Of a DNA stretch of 64,000 bases, positions 1 to 11,500 are shown in pieces. Source of the DNA: Ianthella basta. Its lineage: Eukaryota > Porifera > Demospongiae > Verongiida > Ianthellidae. Positions within the stretch are counted from its first letter, which is position 1; each line of letters opens with the position of its first letter. The position numbers and the translations under genes are program-made. The notes below the pieces were generated by a model. It worked only from the letters and a program-made list of their open reading frames with translations, was not told where the DNA came from and made no database searches. Location: positions 3,819,696 to 3,883,695 of the forward strand of contig OZ025874.1 in NCBI GenBank assembly GCA_964019415.1. The letters run 5' to 3'.

Positions 1-105
1 CCAGTCTCTCCTCCCTCTCCCTCTCCCTCTCCCTCTCCCCCTCCCTCTCCCTCTCCCACTCCCTCTCCCTCTCCCTCTTCTTCTCCCTCCCTCTTCCCTT
101 CCACC
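1..105. repeat. (CCCTCT)n pyrimidine microsatellite
   Basis: CCCTCT/CCCTCC repeats fill the first hundred bases. They lie in the CLN3 intron just before the first visible exon (acceptor at 129-130) and may serve as an extended polypyrimidine tract. Confidence 0.85.
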
Positions 106-130
106 ACACTTACCCTGCTCCATGCCTTAG

Positions 131-1456
131 GTATCAGACAGTCTACCAGCTGGGGGTCTTTGTCTCTAGATCATCAGTCAAGATTGTACCCACTCGACAG
201 GTGTGGATATTTGCTTTGCTGCAGGTGTGTTTCAATGCTTCAGCCCTGGGCAGTATTTAAATAACCACCCCAGCTGTATCTTGTAATGCCTGATATGTGT
301 GTGTGCATTTTTGCATACATGTGTGCATGCATGCATGGGTGCATCCATGTTTGCGTGCATGTGTGCATACGTGTGTGTGTACACTGACTGATTCCTCCTT
401 CATTCCACCCCCCCCCCCCCCTGCAGATGCTCAACTTTGCCTTCTTCTTCTGTGAGGCTGCTTATCAGTTTGTGCCGTGGTTTTGGCTGATGATCATACT
501 GGTGTTGTGGGAGGGGCTACTGGGTGGAGCCACTTATGTCAATGCCTTTTACCACATTGCTAAAGAAGTGAGTCACTGGCACTGTGTCCTGCTGTATTGC
601 AACGCAAAACTTCCTTTGCGTATCCAGTCTGTTTATTTGCGTGCTTGTGCATGTGTGTGTGTGTACACTGATTGATTCCTTCTTCACTACCATTCTCATA
701 AGTGAAAGGATGCCTGGCCTGAGTCTGACTTGAAGTCTGCCTCTCTTGGTCCTGTAGAAGACTTGTCAAGTCACTGTGTAATGCGTATTAATCATGCTGA
801 CTTTCCTCAGCTCTTTATAAAGGATGCAGCTGTTTCACTTTGCTGTCATAGTGAAAAATACGTTCGTGGGCTTGGGCACTCAAACACAGAAGCATCCCAA
901 TACTTCAGTGTTGCAGAAACACAGCAGAAGTAATTTTGACCATGAATCTAAATGATTTCATCCGAAAGAAAGACTTAGTAAGAAATATTGCAATAACCGA
1001 GTTAATTTTCACTTTCACATACGTGCCATGCACGGGTACACGTGTGTGCATGTGAACAAGACGAGCATTACTTGTATCACTGCAGTATGCCCTCAACCCC
1101 ACTACCATGACACCCTCCCTTATTTTCCACCTTCCAACTCCTCCAACAACCGCATTCTTTACTCTTCAACTCCACAGTTCCTTCCCCCTCAGTCTCCACC
1201 AAACAAACATCAGCTCCATCTTTCCCCCATCTTTCCCCTCCATCAACTCCCTCCCCAACTACCCCTTCCTCCATCTCAGGCTAATCCAAAGGACAAGGAA
1301 TTCTCCATGGGGATAGCCAGTGTATCTGACACCTGTGGCATCGCGGTGGCCGGACTGTGTTCCCTCTACGTGCACAGCTTCATCTGCAGCACCTTTGTAA
1401 CTAACTATCAGCTGGTGGCGTTTGCACTGCAGAATTCAACGTCAGCCTGGTTCTGA
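131..1456 (+). CDS. CLN3: CLN3 (battenin), last three exons
   Basis: This is the 3' end of the gene for battenin, a polytopic lysosomal/endosomal membrane protein whose loss causes Batten disease in humans. Exons are 131-224, 427-567 and 1280-1456 (stop TGA 1454-1456), each with AG/GT borders. The first reads YQLGVFVSRSSVKI, matching the YQ-GVFASRSS region of human CLN3. The second is hydrophobic and holds EGLLGGATYVNAFYHIA (human EGLLGGAAYVNTFHNIA). The third holds EFSMGIASVSDTCGIAVAG (human [20 protein letters not shown]). Reading frame is continuous across both joins. The protein ends NSTSAWF with no obvious C-terminal CAAX box, which vertebrate CLN3 has. Upstream exons lie outside the window. 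Identity is near certain. Confidence 0.96.
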
Positions 1457-2503
1457 GCAGAACACATTTGTGGTTCTGACATATACTAAGTATAATGTAA
1501 CCTTGCATGTGTTAAAGAAGACAATACGTTATCATATTTGAATACGTATTATAAACGGCTAATCATCTAGGCTGTGCTTGTTATACTATAATTATATACA
1601 TTATTATTATAAGGGTTAATCACTGGATATTACGCCTACCAGCCTTCTACACCGAAGTGTTTCAGGAGGCTGGGGGGCCGGAGCCCTATTGATGGCAACC
1701 AGTGATCGCCCTCCCCCATTACTAGTCATCCTACAAAGATGGAAGAGCCACAGACAGCTGTTTCGCCCTGATTGGGGCTCATAAGTGTGGCGTACTGATG
1801 GAATGCAGGATGACTAGTCACTCTTGTATCCCCCACCAGTGAAACACTTGTTGTTTCAACAAGAGTGAATATTAATGGGGGAAGGCTAAGTCATGACTTA
1901 GCCTGCCATCAGTACGCCACACTGATGAGCCCCAATCAGGGCGAAACAGCTGTCTGTGGCTCTTCCATCTTTGTAGGATGACTAGTAATGGGGGAGGGTG
2001 ATCACTGGTTGCCATCAATAGGGCTCCGGCCCCCCAGCCTCCTGAAACACTTCGGTGTAGAAGGCTGGTAGGCGTAATATCCAGTGATTAACCCTTGTTC
2101 AACCTAGCCCGGCCTGGCCGTTGCAGTGGCTTACTGCAATGAACCGACCTCTCAACATTATTATTATGTATGACATATATATTAGAATTATTGGTATGAA
2201 TATGTGTGTATAGTGCATACATACTATATTCCTGGGATTAATAGTGATCATATCGATCAGTATTACATAGTTGCACGCATGTCTGTACTGTTCATGATCC
2301 ATATGTCTTATTACTGTGTGTATGTCTTAGAATTACTGTATGTGATTCTCATGGCCAGTTGAGTGTTGGCATGCACATGCATTGGTACCAATTAAGCTAC
2401 ATAATTATACGGGTATAAGCTACGTACCTAACACTGAACACATCACCAAATGATTCTTTCATGATTGAATAAACTTTAAAGTGTAATTGCACCCTATAGT
2501 CCA
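1457..2503. other. CLN3-TMEM258 intergenic region
   Basis: This spacer separates the convergent ends of CLN3 (+) and TMEM258 (-). About half of it is the foldback element at 1611-2154. The rest is AT-rich with no coding signal seen. Confidence 0.7.
1611..2154. mobile_element. Foldback element with 13-bp target duplication
   Basis: The left arm (from 1613, TAATCACTGGATATTACGCC) returns as its reverse complement ending at 2094, so most of the element is one long hairpin around a short centre. It ends with a non-palindromic tail reading GAACCGACCTCTCA. The element is flanked by perfect 13-bp direct repeats ACATTATTATTAT at 1598-1610 and 2155-2167, which mark an insertion. A second copy with its own 14-bp duplication lies at 55120-55789. 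No coding capacity is seen. Confidence 0.85.
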
Positions 2504-3126
2504 TCACACATAAATGCCCACAGTCAGTAGCAGGAAGAGTGTGCCAAACCCGAGGAACACTGACGCAAAGAAGGAGAGAGTCAACTCTCGCACAAGGTTA
2601 CGACTGAACTTGGTAGACGTGACCTCATAGCTGTGGGAGGGGCTAGTTAGGGAATATTCTGATTTTGCAACAATGAATACAGTCATACACACACACCCAG
2701 GTCTGTTTGGCACATGTGCACATGCACACGCACACACAGACGAGCGCGCGTACACACACACACACACGCACGCACACACACATCACACGCATTCAGCAAA
2801 CTATAAAATGGCCGATAAACACACCACAACATACAAACTCTATGGAGAGCAACAACTTTTGGGGTGGATACACAAAGAACCAAGCCATGAAGAAGAAACC
2901 CATGGTCATGAGGACGAGGGCTAAGTGGGGGTACACTGATGGGTTGATGGGGCTGACGTACGGCGACATGTTATCCTGTACGGGCAGAGATGGGAAAGAA
3001 CAAAGACGGAAGGATAAAGGAATGGTGCGCTAATTCGGAACACACTCGTGTCCTCGAACGATCCATACGCATCAGAGTGCTGAAACAGAATTTAGCAGGG
3101 TAGCAGAACAATGAAGGACTCACCAT
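2504..3126 (-). CDS. TMEM258: TMEM258, oligosaccharyltransferase subunit
   Basis: This encodes a small two-pass ER membrane subunit of the oligosaccharyltransferase complex (N-glycosylation). Exons in transcript order are 3126-3124 (ATG only), 2975-2872 and 2630-2504 (stop TGA). The product is 77 residues; human TMEM258 has 79. Key matches are [16 protein letters not shown] (human MSRYTSPVNPAVFPHL), [15 protein letters not shown] (human AWFFVYEVTSTKYTR) and the C-terminus [14 protein letters not shown]. The VYEVTS junction is split as GT|C. Two hydrophobic segments are visible, at about residues 18-36 and 54-77. The start codon is the last codon of exon 1, directly before GTGAGT. The intron at 2631-2871 carries a (CA)n tract. 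Identity is near certain. Confidence 0.96.
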
Positions 3127-3591
3127 CTTGTCGGGTGTGGGCTGTGACGTACTTTGATGTCACGACAAGTCACGTGGTTGTTTTTTGGATTGCATTGCTC
3201 ATAGATAGAGGAAAGAACTTCTTTCCTCTATCTATGCACTGCTGTAGCACCGCTGCACTGCGTATAACCTATGAAGCAGCTGCCACTCTTGATCTACACA
3301 TATATTTGCAATATGCGCGTGCATAAATGTGCCTTTCCAATCGTTTGAGAGAACATTATATTATACGAACCAATTTTAAATGCTAAAAGAAGGAGGACGC
3401 GTTTGGCGGCAGACGAATTCAGTGTCACATATTTAATCGTGTATGATGATGCAGACCAAGTATTGATTGTTTTCGGAAGATATCCACCCTCTGTAGCGGC
3501 GGACTCAGCTTATTGACTATTTATGGAAGTGGGTTAAGCGTGACGCCATGCTTCATCACAACGCACGTGACTTGGACCTAATCGAACCAAG
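3127..3591. promoter_or_regulatory. Bidirectional promoter, TMEM258 / ARPC4
   Basis: Only 465 bp separate two divergent start codons. E-box octamers GTCACGTG (3169-3176) and its reverse complement CACGTGAC (3564-3571) lie near the two ends. A 17-bp perfect-arm hairpin (ATAGATAGAGGAAAGAA, about 3202-3236) sits between them. No clear TATA box is seen for either gene. Confidence 0.6.
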
Positions 3592-5202
3592 ATGGTGAGC
3601 CGGTGAACAGTTACAACTCATTCCTATTCTCTGTAGATATGTCATGCTAGGTGATGTCGGTTTGGCTGTAGGAAGAAAGGGCCATTTATAATGAGCTGTG
3701 TGACACTGAGCGCCTCGCATGGTGTAGTTCGGTCGGTTGAGGGTACAATGGGCGTCTAGCGCTTAGGGCGTCTGGGTACTGTCCAATAGCGCCGGACTGT
3801 GTTGGCTGTATCTTTCAAGTGTGCCTACCATGCGTTACCTTAGCATGAGTGGGAGAGCGTGTGGTGCGTGTGGCGGGTGGGCTCGGACAGGCGGTCTGTA
3901 GGGGACTGTGGTTTGGCTGCGTGTAGCGAGCCTGCGGTACTCCCATGAGAAGTACCAGATGATATCCATTCACCTGGCTTTCTGGGGTGTTGGGTGCTTG
4001 TCCTTGGCGAAGACATAATTTGTATTTCACCCAGTAATGCCCCTTCAGGTGTACAACTCTCCCTTTCAACCCACCGTCTGTCACTGGACAGCACGTTGTT
4101 TAGAGCTCATTGTAGAATTAGACTGACTTTAGACTTTTGATTCACAGCATGTTATCAAGTGGAGGGGGATTTACTCAATGAATAGCTATAGTGTGTGTTA
4201 CGTATCAAGTGTGTTGTAGTTGCTGAAGTGTGTTGGTCCTCTTGTCCATAGTGTATGTTAGTCTCGCGTAGCCAGACCGCTTTCCAGGGGAAAGAGCCTG
4301 GTACATTGCCTATGTGCCGCTTGTGCAGAGACCCCCCGGAACTAGGGGGTAATAATTGCATTCTACGCCTACGCGTTACCAGGCAACCGCCCGCCCACAA
4401 CTACTGGTGTTTCGCCAGCCGTGGCAGTGAAGGCCACGACTCGATCGGCGTGTAGCAGGCTGCTACGAAAAGGCTTTGCCAAGCGAAATCGCTCCAACTG
4501 CGAAGGCTAAAAACTCAGCGCTGAGTGAATCATGGCCTTCATTGCCACAGTTTGCGCAACACTGGTAGTTGTGGGCGGGCGGTTGCCTGGTAATGCGTGG
4601 GCGTAGAATGCAATTATCCTTCTCCCTGACCGATAACGTCATAATATAAAATGGAGGGGAGAAGCGGTCTGACTACACGAGACTAAGTGTATGTATGCTG
4701 AGTGCAGTCGGCATTACTCGACGTTGTAGCACTTTTAGTCCCCTTCAGTCAGTGTGTGCCAATTAGCATCACTTGAGACAGTGAAGGGTTCGTTATAGCT
4801 ACGGTGATGGTAGATTAGTTGAGTGATTGTAAAGGTCTTCTAGCTACGTAGAATTACTACTGTTGCCACTGGCTACCACTAGCAGTGGCTGCTTCTGTAG
4901 TTTATCTCCAATCCATGTATTAACACTCGAGTCACTCTATTCTTTCCCCCGCTGCAGGCTGCCACTCTAAAGCCGTATCTCAATGCTGTGCGCGCCAGCC
5001 TTACGGCTGCCATGTGCCTGGAGAACTTTGAGTCTCAGATGGTTGAGAGGCACAACAAACCAGAAGTTGAGGTACGGAGCAACAAGGAGCTCTTGTTGAC
5101 TCCTTTGGTCATCAGTCGCAATGAGAAGGAGAAAGTGCTGATTGAAGGATCCATCAACTCTGTTAGGGTCAGCATCGCAGTCAAACAGGTATGCTGGAGG
5201 GT

Positions 5203-5291
<89 letters not shown>

Positions 5292-6494
5292 CACACATGC
5301 ACATGCACACACACACACACACATATACCATGCAGTGCCACTGTGCATGAAGTGCACACACACTCAATTATACATGCAGACCTGACTTCCAACTCGTCTA
5401 GTACTCTAGCAGTGAAAGTGGAAAGCTATTCAACCAGATCTGTATAACTTGTGTGAATAATGTGATTTGAATGTGTTGCTTGGCGACCACTGCCTCAGGC
5501 ATACTGAAGTAAGGTTGATTCATCTTGCGTTGTGTTTTCTAACTGCCATCTTGGTTTACCTTTACAGGCAGATGAGATCGAGAGGATCTTGTGTAAGAAG
5601 TTTATGAATTTCATAATGCAGAGAGCAGAGCACTTCTTTATCTTGAGGAGAAAGCCAGTTGAGGTATGTGTGGTGTGATGTGTGGTGTGTTGTGTGGTGT
5701 GTGGTGTGTGGTGCTGGTCTGTCTGTGTGTGTGTGTATGTGTGTACGTATGTGTGTGGTGTGTGTGTATGAGCATGTATGTATACTGTATTCTAATGGCA
5801 GTGATAGTTAGCATACACATGCGTCAATTGGAACACACATGCACATACAAAGGAATTTTCCTTCATTCTCTCTCCCCTCATTCAGGGCTATGACATCAGC
5901 TTCCTCGTGACCAACTTTCAGACTGAGCAAATGTACAAACACAAACTGGTGGATTTTGTCATTCACGTAAGCCAACTGCAGTGCCATATGCACATACGTA
6001 GTAATTTCCATGTGGGGCTTGTACGTATTTAAGTGCGTTCTGCCAGTGCCAATCCTTATTCTATGCACTGATTGTTCAAGGGTGTGGTATGTTTTTTGTA
6101 TGTCAGTTATTAGTTTTGTCATTCTTTCCTGCCCCTTCCTTCCTCAGTTCATGGAGGAGATTGATAAGGAGATAAGTGAGATGAAGATCACTCTTAACGC
6201 TAGAGCACGCATCTGTGCAGAGGAGTTCCTGAAGAATGTAAGCACTTGAAACATACACAACTCATTCTAGTACAACACCACTTGAAACACTCAATGTGAG
6301 TGTCTTCTTGACCATTGCAGTTGTACATACTTCTTCCTCTGTTTCCTTCCACTTCTCATCTCCACTGGCACCCTCCCTCCCTTTACTGTCACTCCCCCCT
6401 CCCCCACTTCCTCCCTCCTTCACTCATAACTCTCCCCCTCCCACCACTGAAAACTGACCCCCTCCCCCTCCCCCCTCTATCTTTGCAGTTCTAG
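3592..6494 (+). CDS. ARPC4: ARPC4, Arp2/3 complex subunit 4
   Basis: This encodes the 20-kDa core subunit of the actin-nucleating Arp2/3 complex. Exons are 3592-3594 (ATG only), 4958-5188, 5568-5663, 5886-5966, 6148-6237 and 6489-6494 (TTC TAG). Every intron is phase 0 with GT-AG ends. The product is 168 residues, the human length. Diagnostic stretches include [16 protein letters not shown] [54 protein letters not shown] and [14 protein letters not shown]. Both the first and last coding exons are minimal (one codon; one codon plus stop). An AATAAA signal lies at 6574-6579. Intron 2 begins with about 115 bp of (CA)n. Identity is near certain. Confidence 0.98.
4259..4685. mobile_element. TAGTCTCGCG-type MITE in ARPC4 intron 1
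   Basis: The left end TAGTCTCGCGTAGCCAGACC and the right end GGTCTGACTACACGAGACTA are imperfect inverted repeats. Inside, a pair of subterminal blocks (about 4350-4400 and 4560-4615) is also inverted. No ORF is seen. Related ends occur at 23720-24289, 24453 and 39033-39111. Confidence 0.65.
5204..5324. repeat. (CA)n microsatellite, ARPC4 intron 2
   Basis: About 120 bp of CA dinucleotides begin 15 bp after the 5' splice site at 5189. Confidence 0.95.
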
Positions 6495-7344
6495 GTCCAT
6501 TTTCAACATGTGGCTTCTGCTGCGTTGTTAGTGTGTTGGATTAATATGTATGCTTGGTGTGAACTTTAATAGTAATAAATGTTACCAGTCACTGAATACA
6601 TGGCCTTCAGCTTATGCTACCTTATGTATTGTATCTTATTATACACTTACATAGGAATAATTTCTATTTCTGGACTGCTATAGTGTGTATGTAGTTAATT
6701 GAAGGCCCATTATAAGAGGCAGTGTGATGCACAGTAATTATTGCTATAATACTTAGGTTGCTACCCAATACTGTTAATGTAGTGTAGTCACTGGCCAGCG
6801 TTGCATGCACGTCTACTGCCAGCTGTTCACACTGTGCAGAGTGAGCTAGCCATGCTAAGCAATGCTGTGTGTCTCGTAGGTACTGTGCACTAATGTAATG
6901 GCCTGTTTGCAGGCACCGGCTGATCATGATCTAGCTGCTTGTGCTCTCAATAAGCTCCCACACACGTATACCCCACCCCTCCACCCTAGACATCTATCAG
7001 TGCAGTTGCTTCATGCATCGTGCGAAACACACCTACAGAGAGAGACTGTGACCACATGCACTAGTTACAGTACATGCTTCAAATCATACACTATTTCACA
7101 CATTGATCATAAAATCATCTGAAAATCATTAAAACTGATACACAGCAATTGCATTGAAATTGATATACTGTAGCATACACTAAAGTGGGGCTTTTGCTTA
7201 CATTTGCCCCAAATTATAAAATGACACAGCATACATATATACACATCATAGCGGGAACACTGACTACGTAAACTTGACTGCAACACGGGACTAATGGACT
7301 CAATCAAATTCAACGGGTGGTGGCCAGTGCATCAACTGTCCACT
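6495..7344. other. ARPC4-ankyrin gene convergent spacer
   Basis: This AT-rich spacer lies between convergent gene ends. It contains the ARPC4 polyadenylation signal (6574-6579). Nothing else is recognised. Confidence 0.6.
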
Positions 7345-9574
7345 TCACAGTAGAGTGACACTTTGCTTCTTCTTGGCAGCATTGAAGAGCCGATTGATGG
7401 CAACCAGTTCACCAGAGGAACACTGGAGGAGACGGCGAGGGCATGGGATGTGTGAGGCACATCACAGTGTATGCCAACAACTGTGGGTCCACATGAGATA
7501 AGAAGGATAACATCTATTGCATTGATTGGCCACGTGTTGCCTCGTTACTTTAACCAGGTGTAGTGCCACTGATGACAGCTGACCAGTTAATAATCACTAA
7601 TTGGGCCCCAATTGTCGTGGTTAACGGCATACTTGCATAATTATGCGACTTGTACAATCCTTTGTTCTACGCCACTTCTGACCACAGCACTGGTGTTACA
7701 GTACTACACTGTTCACACAATACTGTATGCAGCAATGTTATGAATCAAGTTATATCATTGTAAGATAGTGGGTTAGGGCTTTAGGTGCTATTATGTTGCC
7801 TATAGACTAGGCCAAGCAGGTACACCACCCCATACACTGCCTGCACCACCCCACACACTGCCTGCACCACCCCATACACTGCCTGCACCACCCCACACAC
7901 TGCCTGCACCACCCCATACACTGCCTGCACCACCCCATACACTGCCTGCACCACCCCACACACTGCCTGCACCACCCCATACACTGCCTGCACCACCCCA
8001 CACACTGCCTACACCACCCCATACACTGCCTGCACCACCCCATACCTCATTCCTTGTGTGTACTTCCTCTGCAGCTGTCTTCCCCGCACTGTTCTTTATT
8101 GTCACATTGGAGCCATGATCCAACATGAGTTGGATAGCATCTTTGAACTGAGCACATGTAGAGTGAGCAGACACACACACACACTTATGACACTGCATTC
8201 ACCTGGAAGCTACAGCATACATACATAGTGCAGACAAACAGTACCTCTCTGAGGTGGAATTGCACTCAAACCAACCAACCAACTATGGCACATTAGTGGA
8301 CATTGCGCCGGTTTGGACAGGTCAGTGCCGATGTTCACACGCCGTGTAACAACTTCAACTACGTCACACCATGTCGAATCCTCCCCTCGAGTGTAAACAG
8401 TGTGTTACTGTCTACGTATGTATACCAGTGTTGGCAGTACACTTTGTATAGCTATGTATGTACAGTAGACTGGTACTGTGTATTCACTTGCATTGTCAGC
8501 AAAACAATGAAGTTAAATAAGTACACATACACCATTCCTGCCAATTGAAATAACACACACTTCCCCCCTCCACACACACTTACCCTCCCCTCCACACACA
8601 CTCCCCCCCCTCCACACACACTCCCCCCACACACTCACCCCCCACACACTCACCCCCCACACACTCACCCCCCACACACACTCCCCCCCCACACACTCAC
8701 CCCCCACACACACCCCCACACACTCACCCCCCACACACTCCCCCCCTCCACACACACTTACCCTCCCCTCCACACACACTCCCCCCCCCACACACTCCCC
8801 CCCCACACACTCACCCCCCACACACTCCCCCCTCCACACACACTCCCCCCTCCACACACACTCCCCCCCCACACACTCACCCCCCACACACTCACCCCCC
8901 CACACTCCCCCCCCCCACACACTCACCCCCCACACACTCCCCCCCACACACTCCCCCCCACACACTCCCCCCCACACACTCCCCCCCACACACTCCCCCC
9001 CCACACACCCCCCCCACACACTCACCCCCTTCCATGCAGCTGCATGAAGAGGAGTGTCCCCAGAGTCATTCTGAATGTTGGGCCTTGCTCCATTTTTCAG
9101 AAGGAATCGTACACAGTCAGTGTGCTACAAGGAAGACACATAACAACACATACAGTAACGGATGATTCAATAGTAAAACTTGCTGTACAAGTGGACAGCA
9201 TTCATGTTCAGTTGGAACTGAAAGAGAATTCACCATGAAAGCTTCTTGTGGGATAAACAATGTGTTCACAACAATGAATACAAAATCAGGGCAGAAACTT
9301 CAGAGTAGTTTTACAGGCCACGGTTCCTCTACAGTGCTATTCCCGTATACGTATGTTCAGAGCTTACTCCATACTGTGCTGCAAAGTGGAGTGCTGTGTA
9401 GCCCTTTCTGTTTTTCCTGTTAATGTCACATCCAGCAGCTACGAGCAACTGCATCACAGGCAAATGCTGTAGTGAGAGAAGCAGAACCAACTCATGGAAC
9501 TGCTACTGGCAGCCACTGGACATACGCAGCAGACTGGCTTACTAGCAGGATAGTTTGATCAAAGTAATACATTT

Positions 9575-9638
<64 letters not shown>

Positions 9639-11452
9639 ACTCCGCCCAAAGCCGCCCAGTGTAGTGGGGTGTAGCCATCTTCATTGTCCCAATCCACTGC
9701 ATTACTGCTACAAGTGAGGTCCTTCAACAGTACCTTCAAGACTTCACTATGCTGTGAGCATGTGTGTGTGCATTAGATGGAGGGAGGGAGGGAGGGAGGG
9801 AGAGGGAAAAGGAGGGAGGGAGGGAGAGGGAGAGGGAGGGAGGGAGGGAGAGAGGGAGGGAGGGAGAGAGTACTACCACATATACATCTAAGATGGATTA
9901 CATACGTATGATACATTCCAATACAAACACATGCCATAACACATATATCCACAAAAAGAACCACTTCCCGTCCAAGCATGCACTCCCATCTATTGAACCC
10001 CTACCACCATCCCCCGGCTATGGCCTGCCTCCAGTCCACAAATACATGCATGCACTCACGCCCATCCATGCTGCCAGGTGATGAGGGAGTTGACCATTAA
10101 TGGTTTTGGCTTGAGTGTTGCAGCCCTTAGCGCGGAGTAGTTCAACAATGTTCGCATGCTACAAAGGAACAAAGGAAGGTGTCACTCCATCTACAAACAG
10201 GCCTGACCTTGCATAAAATATAACAATCTGTTACAAATTCTGTAACACTATCAACACCCCCCTCTTACAGTAGACATGTAAGCATCCATACATAGCTTAC
10301 AGTATCTATGGAGACGTGCTGCTAGACACTTACTCCGAGGTAGGCAGCATAGTGTACCAGATACCATCCATTGGGAGTTTGATAGTTGGCACGAGCCTCG
10401 GTTAAATCGGCACTCACCTGCAAGAAACACACTCAAGTTTACAATTACACTTTAGGGACATACACCCACTCTCCTCCCCCCCACCATGTTTACAGACATA
10501 GGGATAACACTAGCACTGAAGAGGCTCACACCATCCAGCAATAACAGAGAAAAAGGTAAATTTCTTAATCCATCACGGGACCAATAGTTCTTGCTACAAA
10601 TTAAATTTTCGCTGGTCTCTGCTTAAAAAAGGTACTCAACGATTCAATACAATTATACACAACAGGGACCTGTACTTCATACATCCAATATACGTAGAGG
10701 CAGTTCTGTTGTCCGCAATACGAGCATGGAAATACACCCCTCCTGTGCAGTGTGACTGCTTACCGCCCACACAACAACAAAACATGTATTATAGGCAACA
10801 CCCATGGTGTTAAGGTACCACTTGTAGTGTACGTTACTCCACGTTATGGTCTTGAGTTAGTCCGTACTTCTTTACAACTACAGAAGTTCAATTAACTAAT
10901 AACAAGCCCATCTCACATAGCAAGGTAGTGCTGTCTACATGCAGGGATGGCGGCAGCTGCCTCTCTTGCTCTGGAGAACGTAGTTTATCCCTTAGGTATT
11001 TAACAGGCACGGCATGATGTAGACACAACCTGCTTCACTCTACCTTAGCTATCAAAGGCCAACCCGAATAAGTGGGCAATAGGGCATGAAATATATGTCA
11101 CTGGGCACGTCAGCGCATTCAACACTCGAATCAACAGTGCTAGAGGTGCTGGTGGAAGTACGTACGTGTGTGTGGAATGCCACGTGGAACAGGAGCAACT
11201 GCACTGCAATCATAACACACACACATTCCACAGGTTTCCACCATGAAGGCCCACCCTATTCAACAAATAAAATTCCTTGTTACTGAGCTGGTTGGCATGT
11301 ACATCACCCCTCCCTCTTCCCACACGTGAAATGCAAATTCAACCATGTGAAGCACGGATGTGGAGGGAGTGCAGAACATTATGAAAGCTTGTAGTAAATC
11401 ACACACATGACCAAAGTAATAAGACTCTGTGTGTGTGTGCGCGCGCGCGCAC

Positions 11453-11500
<48 letters not shown>

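Noticed and set aside
1028..1456. 142-codon frame MHGYTCVHVN... before the last CLN3 exon
   Set aside because: The part before 1280 is intron with a long pyrimidine tract; the splice acceptor at 1278-1279 gives the CLN3 frame.
7781..8198. Gly/Trp- and Cys-rich repeat proteins (GWCRQCM, VWGGAGS)
   Set aside because: They come from the 21-bp minisatellite that starts at the donor of an ankyrin exon. Only 8046-8147 is real coding sequence.
8513..9025. 170-codon Gly/Val/Cys-rich frame
   Set aside because: Intron minisatellite; homologous ankyrin exons splice precisely around it.
11086..11286. Possible additional ankyrin-gene exon around 10.9-11.3 kb
   Set aside because: No exon with ankyrin or continuing frame fits; exons at 11745-11602 and 10417-10334 already join in phase 0.
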